Shown: piece by piece, positions 33,179-43,282 of the stretch | Layout of the letters: each line of letters starts with the position of its first letter | How positions within the stretch are numbered: the first letter of the stretch is position 1 | Assembly: GCA_002415135.1 (NCBI GenBank) | Contig: DIBY01000025.1 | Span: 154,924 to 218,923, forward strand | DNA length: 64,000 bases | Source: Flavobacteriales bacterium UBA5040 | Lineage (GTDB): Bacteria > Bacteroidota > Bacteroidia > Flavobacteriales > Weeksellaceae | Reading direction: 5' to 3' | Made by a program: the position numbers and the translations under genes | The notes under the pieces: generated by a model | Told to the model about the DNA's origin: nothing | Databases searched by the model: none | Seen by the model: the letters and a program-made list of their open reading frames with translations, nothing else

Positions 33179-36100
33179 TTACTTAATTATTTTTTTAGAA
33201 ATGGTTTCATTATTTCTTTTTATTTTTAAAACATACAGACCGTTGGTTAATGGCGCTGCATCTATTTTAACTTCCACAGTACCTCCTTTTACTTTCTGAT
33301 ACAAACGACCGACAGCATCATATACTTCTACTTCCTCAATTGTGGCATCATTGGATTTTACCACAAAGTACTCACCGCTGCGATAGACCTCCAATATCCC
33401 TTTTTGTTGATTGGTAGTTACCAAAGTACCACTCGGTTTGAATACGATTTCGAAACGATTATGATCCACCCCGGGCGAACTTGTAAATTCATAAGTAGAA
33501 GCAGATAAATCCGTGATCATATTGAGGAGATTATCTTTAAGATAAATAGGTTGATTTTCAAAAACACCCAGTTTTTCATCAATGCTGATTTTTTGAGTTC
33601 CTGCTATTGAAGTTTTAATACCGAGAGAAATTTTATCAGTATCACTAAAATCACCTTTTCTACTTTGGATCGCGAGTTTTTTGGAATCTGAACTAAAAGA
33701 ATATAAGTTTTCACTTACCCCATCGCTCAAAATTGCACTGTCAAATCGCTCAAAAGAATTTTCTGCTTCTGGATTGTATGCCAACGCAATTACAACATTC
33801 ATGTTATTTGGTGTGGTTAAATTAATCCAGAATTTATCAGTGGTTTTCCCACCATTTTTAAAGTAAGTACCTGCTGTTCCTACTGAGGTAGTTCTAAAAG
33901 AATTTTTAAAAGTAAGACTACCTCCTGTTTCTGCAGCTCTTATAATAAAACCTTGCCCGGGTTTTACAATTCCATTCGGCTTTTTACCGGTCGTTCCAAA
34001 TCTTGGAGCCGAAGTGCCCATTCCAGAAGATAGATTCAGAACAGCATAATTATTTTGAGCATAAGTGGAACCAATTTGTACAAGATCACCATTACTGGTA
34101 TTATCCCAAAAATAAGCGGTTGGAGTTTCAATATCTGGTCCAGTTGTTACATTATAAAATTTATTAGTATTACCTGCATCTCCATATAATGACAATAAAT
34201 TAAGATTGGAAGGAAATGGATTTCCGATCAAATTATAGTTGCTTCCTGCGGTTGATAAGGTGATGGAATTTATCCCCATAGAAGTTTCATTGTTTGGAGT
34301 TCCGACGAATTCTGCGATAAGCGGTGAAGGCAAGGTAGGAGAACCTTTGATAGAATAGCCTTTTGCAAATACAGAAGAAGGATTACTTGCTTTTGGTAGA
34401 ATGGTAAACTTATCATTCCAAGAATTATAAGTCATTACGGTATTATCAGGAACGTCATATAAACTATACAATTTTTGACCAATTACAGGTGATGACCAAT
34501 AATTATATTGAATTGAAGGCACATCTGCTTTTCGTTGAACGTTTATGTTTCCAGTATTTATTGCATCTACATCCTGAATAAGATTAGCATTGTTTAAAAA
34601 TAGTGCTTTTCCGCCCGTAATCACCTGGATTCCTTTTTTAGCGGTTACGACGTAAGGATTTGCAATATCTGTTTCTTCAGGAATTGTTAAAATCGCCCCC
34701 GCTTTTGTAATCTTTAGCAAATTATTTATAATCAAATCTTTACCACCACTTTCAACATTAGAACCTGAAACATCTATATTGTAATATTCTGGAGTAACTC
34801 TTATTGTAGCTTTCGTAGTTTGCGAATTTGCAAATTCTACAACGCCATTCGTTAAAGTGTAAGTGCCTGTGAGTGACGGCTGAGCTCCGGTTTTACTTGT
34901 AATATATTTACCATTAGCTGATTCCATTTTTACATTCCCACTTCCAATAAAGCTATTTGTGGAATCGTCTGTCACAACACCTTTTATAATTTCTAAAGTC
35001 CCGGGAGAGCTAATTGTTCGCTCGGATGAAGCGGCAAACTGACCACTACCATTTTCCATATCTACAATGATTTTTCCCGTTAGAGGTACGGCTACAGGAG
35101 TTGTGATCGCTACCGCATTTCCGGTAACTTGTGGAGTTGCTGATTTCCCAATGTAATAATAAGTAGCACCTGGATCGAAAGTTCTACCAGCAACAGGAGT
35201 TTGAACGTTTCCTAATGCTGATCTTGGTGCACTCGTGTTAAGACCATTTGGTGAAGTAATTTTTAAAATACTACCTGATTGAGCATTAAAAGTCATTCCA
35301 ACTTGAGAGCCATTTGTTATCACATTTAATGGAGTAGATGCCACAAAACCAAAGTCTAAAGTCCCACCATTTTCAATTGTTATTTTCGCATCTGTTGCTA
35401 GTTTCCAATCCTGTGTAATTGGCTTAACATACGCCCCGTTTTTTACAAAAAATTTATAACGGAGCATGTCGTCAATCGCACCTACGTTCAAATTAACCGT
35501 TTGTGGAGAATTCCCTATAAAATTAAATGTAACTAAATTACTATTGGTATTTGCGTTTGTCATATAACTACCAGTAGCTTTGTAAAGATTACCTTTTAAG
35601 TTTACAGTTGCAGTTGCTGCTCCAGTTGCATTATTATCCAATACAAAAAAGCCATCATTTACAGAAAAGTTACCATCTACATTTAAAATTGATACATAAG
35701 CTCCTCCAGAAACCAATAACCTAAAATTACCCGAACCATTTTTTATGAAGTTGCCACCTACACTTATTGTTTTAGTACCAGCTTGAGTTTGTCCTTGGAT
35801 ATTTCCTGTGCCATCTACTGTGAAATCTCCTCCAATAGACATTGATGACATATTTAAAGAGACATTATTACTAGTACTATTTATAAGTTCAAAATCTTTA
35901 TTGGTCAATTTAAACGTTTCGGAAGGAAACATATAAGTCCAGTTTCCGGAAATACCACTTGTTCCTAAATCAACATACAGATATCCAAATTTAGAACTAA
36001 CAGAATTATTTGTAATTGTTGTAGCTGCTGTTCCTGAATCAAATAAACTGACGGTTCCATCCCAACCAGAAATTTGAAAGACGGATTCACCTGAAAAATT

Positions 36101-39100
36101 TTCATTACCTGACCATATATTTGCTAAATAATTATCAATAAGTACAAAACCCAAATCTTCAACCGTAAATGTGGACGTTATATTTCTTGAGAAATTAGTG
36201 GACAAACTTCCAATCTCTAACAGAGCGTTGGATCTAACATATATATTAGAACCAGCTGAAAAAGAAACTTTTCCATCTACATAAACTGTACCTGCTTTAA
36301 TATCAAATGTTTTATTTGCTGCTATAGTTAATCCTGTACTTGTATTTCCAGAATAAACATAACCACCTTCTACAATTATATTATTAAATGTACCGCCTCC
36401 TGCAAAATCAACATTAAAACCATTTAAATAAATATTTTCCGGCTTTGTTACTAAATTCTGAGGCGATGCTGTAGCACTAGAACCTGTTACATCTATCCAA
36501 TTGCTACCATTCCACTTTTGCCAAGGATACAACCCTCCACTTATCGTAGTTGAATTAAAGAATATATTACCCACAAATGAAGGATTTGTTCTATAATCAC
36601 CTAAAGCATACGATATTGGTGAGATGATATAACTATTGCTTGCTACAGTAGAAGTTAATCCCGCAGAAGATCCTATCATTGTATAAGTTCCATTGATGGT
36701 ATGAACCAAAGAACTATAGGTAGCAAGACCCGCTACAGCTGCCACAGAAACAGGATTATCTGTCAAAGCTGTAGGTGTAGAACAATTTACATTCACATTA
36801 GAAGTGAAATCTAAATCGATATTACTATTTACATCTATAGCTCTTATTGTTACCGCAGGACTCATTGTAGCTGCATTTCCAGTATTGGTAGGCTGTTGAA
36901 CAAACGCCAATCGATCCGCCACAACTTCTATCCGGTTATTGTTAGAAGAATTTGAAGTTGCTGCTCCACCAGCAGAAGCATTTGCAAAGGTCGAACCTGT
37001 ATTTGCTGCAGTTGTAGTAGCTGTAATGGTTATTCCTATTTGCTGGTTATCCGTAACAATATCTTTAAAACTAACTCTAATACTAAAGTCTTTAGTTCCT
37101 CCGTCAGCTGCTGTCAATGTTGTTAATAACGCATTAGTAAATGAGTGGGTCGTAGAACCAGCTTGTTCTGCAATTTCTGTTGCACCATCATAAATAGCAA
37201 TTCTTCTAATGTTAGCCCCATTAGTTAAGTTAAAATCTAATCGGGTTAAGGTTGTTCCTAAATTATCTGCATCTGCTGTTGCACCACCATCACGAATTGT
37301 GAATTGTGCAATCTCAATGCTATTTGCAAATGTTAAATCTGTGGCTTGATAGTTAGCATAAAGAATATTTTGTGAATATCCATAACCTGCTTTTATAACA
37401 ATATCAGAAACGGTACTCACTGTACCTGTACCTATTAAATTGATTATATAAGAAGCCTCATCAGCATCATTACTTGCAATAGAAAGCTGTGCGTTTTTAA
37501 CACCTTGTGTTGTTGGCGAAAAAGTAACCGTAAATGTTGTGTTACTTCCCGCTCCTACAGATGAAACAGTAGAAGTTTGATTAACAGTAAATTCAGATGA
37601 GCCGGTGATTTCTATTTTAGGAGCGCCACTCAACAATAAATCGGCAGTTCCTGTATTTTCTATGGTAAATGTAACCACTGTAGAACTTGTTCCGGATACT
37701 TGGTTTCCAAAAGCATGAGTACCGCCAGTTGCAATACTTGCTGTTGTTTTAATATTGATTTCTGGTGCAGGAATCGGCACGTTTACCGTAATACTCGAAT
37801 AACTTGCATTTGTGGTTGTTGCATCAGCATCATCAACCGTCAATACCGTTGGAGTTGCGCCACCTGATGAGAATTGGAAATTAGTAGGAAAATTTAGTAC
37901 CCCAGAAGCAAAAGTTGTAAGTGCATTCGCCATTGTAAAACTTTGGCTATTACCAACCGTAACTGCATTATTCCATCCCAAATCCGTGTTGCCATTTGCA
38001 TCTTGTGCTTTTACAACTGCTGCTGTAGTGAAATTGGTGTTGGTGTTAATAGTTGTAGGCGACGGATTCGTTGTATAATTTAATGCAGTTGCGACAACAG
38101 TTACTTCGTTTTCTGATGTAGCAGATGAAACAGTTTGGCTCGTTGCAAGTGTACTAGAACCTGTACCCAATGTTACTCCAGAATTTTGGATATTGAATAC
38201 GAATTTCTTCCCATCAATATCGGCTGGTAAAGTACCACCCAAGCTTGTGTTTAACCATATTTTAAGGCTATATGTTTTCTCGGCATCATCTGCAATATAG
38301 CCCAATTGCCCTGTTGCATTGGAAACACTTGCAAAAGTGATAGAATTCGTAGCGATAGAACCAGTAGCTGTATTTGTACCATCACTCAATTCTGCACCAG
38401 CTATTGCTTGTATCCAATTTGTTATATCATTTCCTGTACCTTGACCAATAACCAATTGAGATATTTTCGTGGCTACAGCATCTGTAGCAGCAGTTGCACC
38501 ATCATCTTTTATTTTAAAATCAAAATTGACTATTGCATTTTGTTGTGGAACAACGGCACCTGTTAGAGATGTGGTGAGTGAAGATAAAGTTGCAGGTTCT
38601 GTTCCTGCTCCTGCGGTTATTGTGGTAGCTCCTGAACTGCATGAAGCGGTATGACTTCCCAGACCAGACACCACATCTATATCATATACATCCCATTCAG
38701 CCTCGAGAGTAGGAAATGTACAAGGAGAATTCGCTGGATCAATAGTAATACCACCACAAATTGAAGACTTCCTTCTTAATGTTTTATCTAAGGTGCTATT
38801 GGTAGCACTAGTCCATCCGGTTCCAGGGTCACATCCTATGTTTCCAACTATATCTACATAAGAAGTTGTTGATATTTTATATAAAGCTATCGCATCATCG
38901 CCATTAAAAGTTATAGAGGTATTATTTGTTGCAGTTCCAAGATAAACTGTCGCTGCACTATTTTTATATACTATTACTGATCCATTTGTTAATGTTCCTG
39001 AAAGGTTTATGGGAGTTGGATTAGCTGTTGTTCCTCCATTCGGAAATAATCTGATTTGATAATCACTAAGATTCACAGATACGCCAGTACCATTATATAT

Positions 39101-39244
39101 CTCAACATATTTATTATTACTTGAGCCTTCAACATATTCAGAAAAGAATAAATCTGTAGCTTGCCCCCAACCTCTCACGAAAGAAAGCATAAAAAGTACA
39201 ACGAATGCGGTTCTAAGGAAGAACGGAGAATAAATTTTTTTCAT
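33179..39244 (-). CDS. Giant T9SS-secreted protein with lamin-tail and choice-of-anchor-type domains
   Basis: This is a 2021-residue cell-surface or secreted protein. After a signal peptide (MKKIYSPFFLRTAFVVLFMLSF) comes a lamin tail domain (about 28-180, opening DLFFSEYVEGSSNNKYVEIYNGTG). Long Ser/Thr/Asn-rich beta-repeats follow, including ASIATGGTHAFGNQVSGTSS (choice-of-anchor D type, about 500-600). The conserved YWSSPV...GNPFPSN module is at about 1590-1900. The end is a type A T9SS sorting domain (VEVYDAVGRLYQKVKG, LTNGLYVLKIKRN, KKIIK). I chose the ATG at 39244; an earlier in-frame ATG at 39274 lies at the probable transcription start. The role is unknown; adhesion is plausible. Confidence 0.85.
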   Translation of the reverse strand: MKKIYSPFFLRTAFVVLFMLSFVRGWGQATDLFFSEYVEGSSNNKYVEIYNGTGVSVNLSDYQIRLFPNGGTTANPTPINLSGTLTNGSVIVYKNSAATVYLGTATNNTSITFNGDDAIALYKISTTSYVDIVGNIGCDPGTGWTSATNSTLDKTLRRKSSICGGITIDPANSPCTFPTLEAEWDVYDIDVVSGLGSHTASCSSGATTITAGAGTEPATLSSLTTSLTGAVVPQQNAIVNFDFKIKDDGATAATDAVATKISQLVIGQGTGNDITNWIQAIAGAELSDGTNTATGSIATNSITFASVSNATGQLGYIADDAEKTYSLKIWLNTSLGGTLPADIDGKKFVFNIQNSGVTLGTGSSTLATSQTVSSATSENEVTVVATALNYTTNPSPTTINTNTNFTTAAVVKAQDANGNTDLGWNNAVTVGNSQSFTMANALTTFASGVLNFPTNFQFSSGGATPTVLTVDDADATTTNASYSSITVNVPIPAPEINIKTTASIATGGTHAFGNQVSGTSSTVVTFTIENTGTADLLLSGAPKIEITGSSEFTVNQTSTVSSVGAGSNTTFTVTFSPTTQGVKNAQLSIASNDADEASYIINLIGTGTVSTVSDIVIKAGYGYSQNILYANYQATDLTFANSIEIAQFTIRDGGATADADNLGTTLTRLDFNLTNGANIRRIAIYDGATEIAEQAGSTTHSFTNALLTTLTAADGGTKDFSIRVSFKDIVTDNQQIGITITATTTAANTGSTFANASAGGAATSNSSNNNRIEVVADRLAFVQQPTNTGNAATMSPAVTIRAIDVNSNIDLDFTSNVNVNCSTPTALTDNPVSVAAVAGLATYSSLVHTINGTYTMIGSSAGLTSTVASNSYIISPISYALGDYRTNPSFVGNIFFNSTTISGGLYPWQKWNGSNWIDVTGSSATASPQNLVTKPENIYLNGFNVDFAGGGTFNNIIVEGGYVYSGNTSTGLTIAANKTFDIKAGTVYVDGKVSFSAGSNIYVRSNALLEIGSLSTNFSRNITSTFTVEDLGFVLIDNYLANIWSGNENFSGESVFQISGWDGTVSLFDSGTAATTITNNSVSSKFGYLYVDLGTSGISGNWTYMFPSETFKLTNKDFELINSTSNNVSLNMSSMSIGGDFTVDGTGNIQGQTQAGTKTISVGGNFIKNGSGNFRLLVSGGAYVSILNVDGNFSVNDGFFVLDNNATGAATATVNLKGNLYKATGSYMTNANTNSNLVTFNFIGNSPQTVNLNVGAIDDMLRYKFFVKNGAYVKPITQDWKLATDAKITIENGGTLDFGFVASTPLNVITNGSQVGMTFNAQSGSILKITSPNGLNTSAPRSALGNVQTPVAGRTFDPGATYYYIGKSATPQVTGNAVAITTPVAVPLTGKIIVDMENGSGQFAASSERTISSPGTLEIIKGVVTDDSTNSFIGSGNVKMESANGKYITSKTGAQPSLTGTYTLTNGVVEFANSQTTKATIRVTPEYYNIDVSGSNVESGGKDLIINNLLKITKAGAILTIPEETDIANPYVVTAKKGIQVITGGKALFLNNANLIQDVDAINTGNINVQRKADVPSIQYNYWSSPVIGQKLYSLYDVPDNTVMTYNSWNDKFTILPKASNPSSVFAKGYSIKGSPTLPSPLIAEFVGTPNNETSMGINSITLSTAGSNYNLIGNPFPSNLNLLSLYGDAGNTNKFYNVTTGPDIETPTAYFWDNTSNGDLVQIGSTYAQNNYAVLNLSSGMGTSAPRFGTTGKKPNGIVKPGQGFIIRAAETGGSLTFKNSFRTTSVGTAGTYFKNGGKTTDKFWINLTTPNNMNVVIALAYNPEAENSFERFDSAILSDGVSENLYSFSSDSKKLAIQSRKGDFSDTDKISLGIKTSIAGTQKISIDEKLGVFENQPIYLKDNLLNMITDLSASTYEFTSSPGVDHNRFEIVFKPSGTLVTTNQQKGILEVYRSGEYFVVKSNDATIEEVEVYDAVGRLYQKVKGGTVEVKIDAAPLTNGLYVLKIKRNNETISKKIIK

Positions 39245-39285
39245 CAGAATAATATTTGCGTGAACCCACATCATATTGGGGGGAG

Positions 39286-39319
39286 CAAAATTACATCTTT
39301 TTAATTATCAAATAATCAA
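39286..39319 (-). promoter_or_regulatory. Probable promoter for the lamin-tail T9SS gene
   Basis: TTG (39317-39319), 23 bases, then TAATTTTG (39286-39293) on the minus strand. It lies about 42 bases before the chosen ATG. Confidence 0.45.
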
Positions 39320-39534
39320 TTTAAACAAATTTTCACCTAAATAAATTCAATATTTAACAAAGAGTACTATCAATAGTACCAAACAATTGATCATCCTTGT
39401 GTAGTTTTAAACAAAGCTCACTTAAACATTGTTCTTAAAACTTCACCAGTAATTTTACTTTACTACCAGAAATCTTTAATAATTAGTATCTAACACGTTG
39501 CTTGAAAGTTAACGAAGATCGAACTGTGTTTAAA

Positions 39535-39570
39535 TAAAGAATCTCAAACCAGTACGGTTTAAGATTCTTT
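39535..39570 (-). terminator. Terminator after the frameshifted T9SS gene
   Basis: Long arms AAAGAATCT-C-AAACC and GGTTT-A-AGATTCTTT with a 5-base loop lie about 35 bases past the stop at 39604 and are followed on the minus strand by a T-rich tract. This and the promoter at 39286-39319 are all I see in the gap 39245-39603. Confidence 0.7.
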
Positions 39571-39603
39571 CGGATCTTAAAATTCTATAGTTTTGAATGT
39601 AAT

Positions 39604-42600
39604 CTATTTCAAAATTTTCTTGTTGGTGATCTCACCATCAATCATTTTGATTCTCAGCACATACATTCCTTTGGTGAGATATGAGGCATCTACAACGACC
39701 TGTTTGTTATAGGCCTTCAAAACGGCAATAATTTTTCCAGAAAGATCATACACTTCTAGCATAGCGATGTTTTTGGGAGACCTAACCACAAATCGATCAC
39801 CGTCACGGTATACCTCAACCGTACTTTTTACTTTCTGATCTGTTACCAAAACTGTTTCTGGCTGATAGATGATTTCGAAGCGTCCCGTATTTTCGCCCTG
39901 ATTCGCTTCGAAAGCATAAGAACCTTCTGACAAATTGGTTATAGTGCCAGTTTGTTTGTCTTTCAGATAAATAGCTTGACCGGCGGCGAAGATACCTTCT
40001 GGTTGTTCAAGTTCAATTTTATAATTCCCATTCTGGAAAAAATTTACGCCCAATTTAATCTGATCGTCGATTTTGAACTGGGGCGCTTTACCTTGGATCA
40101 GCAGTCTTTTGTCCTCTAATAAAGAGTAGAAAAGATTGGAACTCAACCCAAATGCTTCTGCATCATAATCTATTTCGAAATCATCTGTTGCACCTTCGAT
40201 ATAACCGATCAGTTGGGTATTTTCTACATCACCAGGTGAAATCAGTTTTAGCCAAAAACGGTTTTTACTTTCACTATTTCTTTGATAAAAAGTTCCATTT
40301 GTAAATACCCTTAAATCTTTGGTTGGTCCGTAGGAATTTTTAAAAATCAAGCTGTCCAATCCTAAATTTTTCTTTTGAACTAAAAATCCCTGTCCTACTT
40401 TTACAATTCCAGTAACACCCGGCGTACTTCCACCTGTACCATTGTAGACCATATAATTATTTCCGGTGTAGCCCTGCCCTGTCCCTGTTGGTTGGGAGTA
40501 AAACTATTATTCTTCCAGAACCAAGCAGTATTATTAATTAAAGAGGAGTTGTTTGCAAAAAGTTGATCAAAATTAATATTGGAAGGATAAGGATTTCCAA
40601 TTAAATTATACCCATGAACCGTTGCTCCGGTATTTTGGGACTTCGTTATGGCAATTTTATAATCCCCATTATTGGGCACTCCAATAAATTTATAAACTTT
40701 TGCGTAACCATCCGCCAGTCCTCCTTCCGCACGAATTGCATATCCTTTCGCTGGTTTAAAAATGCCGTCATAGGAGGTCACAAAATAATCCGTAGATTCT
40801 TTGTATTCCAAAATATTGGATGCAGGCGTTCCGGGAGAAAAACTTTGCAGATTTTGTCCATCGACTGGTGAACTCCAATAGACATAGTCCATTTTCGTAG
40901 AAAGATTGTTCATATCGTTTACACTGCGCTCTACTATTATTTGGCCGGTATTTATTACATCGTCTTCAACTTGTAAAAGATTACCGTCACTTTCAATTGT
41001 AAATGATCCCTTGTTGGTCAATTTATTTTGTAAAGTAATTACACCACCAGGATTTATAATAACACTATAAGCAGGATTCACTTCACATTCACATGCTGTA
41101 AAATCACCATCAGTTAATGTTTTATAGGGGAAATCGATTAAAGCTTTAATGTTTTTATTCGGAGAACTTGCCGGATTATTTGCGGCATTTTGCCATCCGG
41201 TTGAAGACCATTTTCTAAAGACTGCATTTGCAGAATAAACGGCAACATCATCAATTAGCCATAATTTGCCATTTCCGCTGTTATTTGATACAATTCTAAA
41301 AGATAAGTTTTGGAAATTGGCACTTCCCGGTAATTTTAATTCAACTTTTGCATATTTGTTGGCTACTCCAGATCCATTCGTGAATATTTGCGCAGAATTA
41401 TTACCATCATAAAAAGTGGAAGCAGTAGCATCAGCTCCGAAAGTATATCTTGTGTCTTCATTGGATAGATTATTATTAATTCCATCTGCCGCAACCCTCA
41501 ACTCAGACGACCACCCGTTTGTAGTTCCTGGTTTTAACACTTGCAATTCTACATAATCTCCATTATTAAAATCTATATCTGTTGCAGTACCTACAGCTGC
41601 AAGATTAAATGATATATACACTCCTTTTTCGGTGGTAACATCTACGGGACCAAATTCTACAGTAGCATTTCCAGAGGTATACCACGAATTATCTGAGCTT
41701 TTGAATAATTTGAAATTACTCCCTATATTATTGTTTTGACCAAATAACTGATTACTTGCAAGCGGTACATGACTACCTGGCGGAGATGTTCCTGAAATTT
41801 TATTAAACGATCCACTCACAATAGTTGCGTTTAAAAACCCCTCGATTGGTTGGGCGACTTCCATCGTATTTCTACTTAATATCAAATCCTGTGTTTTGCA
41901 GGTAGCTCCTCTTCCCTCTACAAAGTAACTGTAGGGGGACGGATTTGCATTGGAATATATATTAAGCTGAGCGGTACGTTTGCCATCGGACGACGGATTA
42001 AATTTTACAATAAACTCTCTGAACGCACCAATACCAACAGTGGCCGGAAAAGAATTAATAGGCAACGTTGGTACTGGTTCTGGCTGTGGGGTTGCCGGGT
42101 TTGGTACCTGGGAAAAATCAGCGGCATTGGTACCAGAAAAGGAAATATTTGATATTTGCAGCACTTCTGCCCCAGTATTCCTAATCCTATACGTTTTTGT
42201 CGAAGCATTTGGATCATCTGTGATAACGATTCCAAAATCAGTTCCATATAATGTAGCAGCAGGAGCATTCACAGGAAGAGATTGTAAAGTATTAGAGGTA
42301 TTATATCCGAATACATTAATTTTCGGACTTTTACTTGTTGTTACTAGATTATCGATTCTAATCTGTCCGTTCAATCCCGAAGCTTGTCCATTAATTCCAG
42401 CGACTTTAATACGAATTAGTAAATTGGGATTATTATCTGCCACTGCGGGTAGCGTGACATTCTTCGTATCAGCATCGTAAATACCCAGAAACCCGCTGTT
42501 AGTATCGAGATCAATATTAAGCTAGAACCAGTTCCTGTGTAGTCCACAAAAAGCGATAGTCTTCCCGTTTCTCTGCTTCCAAAAAAACTCTCTAACATTT

Positions 42601-42925
42601 CTCCTGTAAAAGAAATATTTATATTGTTCAGTCCAGTTGTATTTAATGTTACTTCAACATATGATCCGTTATCATTTGTTTCTAACATGCGACTACCACC
42701 AAAAAACGCGTATTGATTAACATACTTCACAGGTCCATTGGGTGGCGTTATTTGTACGTTAGCCGAACTGTAATATTTTAGTGGTGGTTTCCCCGCCTCA
42801 TCTGCTTGCAAATTATCCTGAAATTGATAAGTTGCTATGGTAGATTGTCCGAAAAAAACGAATGGAATTAATAAGAAGCAAATGAACAAACATTTACTTT
42901 TAACCAAAAATAATATTGTTTTCAT
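39604..42925 (-). pseudogene. T9SS-secreted protein gene broken by two frameshifts
   Basis: Three consecutive reading frames together match the layout of the intact neighbour at 43283-46576. The first (from ATG 42925) gives a signal peptide and N-domain up to DYTGTGSS. The frame is lost between about 42515 and 42530; the continuation LNIDLDTNSGFLGIYDADTK is in another frame. The second break is at 40471-40487. After NQQGQG the frame runs off, while YTGNNYMVYNGTGGSTPGV continues in the third frame. The cause is visible: a tandem CAGGG CAGGG where the intact paralogue codes only GQGYTG. The C-terminal sorting domain (VEVYDLSGKIIAVLKAYN, KKILK) is intact. Sequencing error cannot be excluded, but the duplication looks like slippage. 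Confidence 0.8.
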
Positions 42926-42948
42926 CGTTTTGAATTTTGTGTTACCCA

Positions 42949-42956
42949 CAAAATTA
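42949..42956 (-). promoter_or_regulatory. Probable -7 element for the frameshifted T9SS gene
   Basis: TAATTTTG on the minus strand, about 24 bases before the ATG at 42925. No TTG stands at the right distance. The rest of the gap 42957-43191 shows nothing I can name. Confidence 0.35.
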
Positions 42957-43191
42957 CTACCAATAAAAAAAAAATACAGGAGTGAAAAAACCCAATTACT
43001 ACTACCAGAAAATCAGTTATTTACTAGTTTTATAACACTGTACTGTGATACCTAAATTTCATACTCGTGACCTATAAATAAGATCAATTTCTCCTTTAAT
43101 AAAAACAGTCTGCGCAATATTAATCTAATAGTTAAAAATTAAATAAAAAGAAATAAAGTATAGTCTCTTATTTAAAAATTTTCGGAGAACG

Positions 43192-43219
43192 CATAAAAAA
43201 AATCCTCCGAAGAGGATTT
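43192..43219 (-). terminator. Terminator after the 1097-residue T9SS gene
   Basis: AAATCCTC-CGAA-GAGGATTT hairpin, followed on the minus strand by a run of eight T. Confidence 0.85.
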
Positions 43220-43282
43220 CTTATTATCATACTTTGTTAGTTGTTTAGCAGTAGCTAATGAAATTACCCTAAACCATCGCTC

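Noticed and set aside
36939..38654. Valine/alanine-rich plus-strand frames opposite the 2021-residue T9SS gene
   Set aside because: Composition simply reflects the antisense of Thr/Asn/Ala codons; there is no start context or promoter.
39604..42949. Three separate small genes in place of one broken gene
   Set aside because: Only the first has a signal peptide and only the last has a sorting domain. Joined, they match the intact paralogue from end to end.
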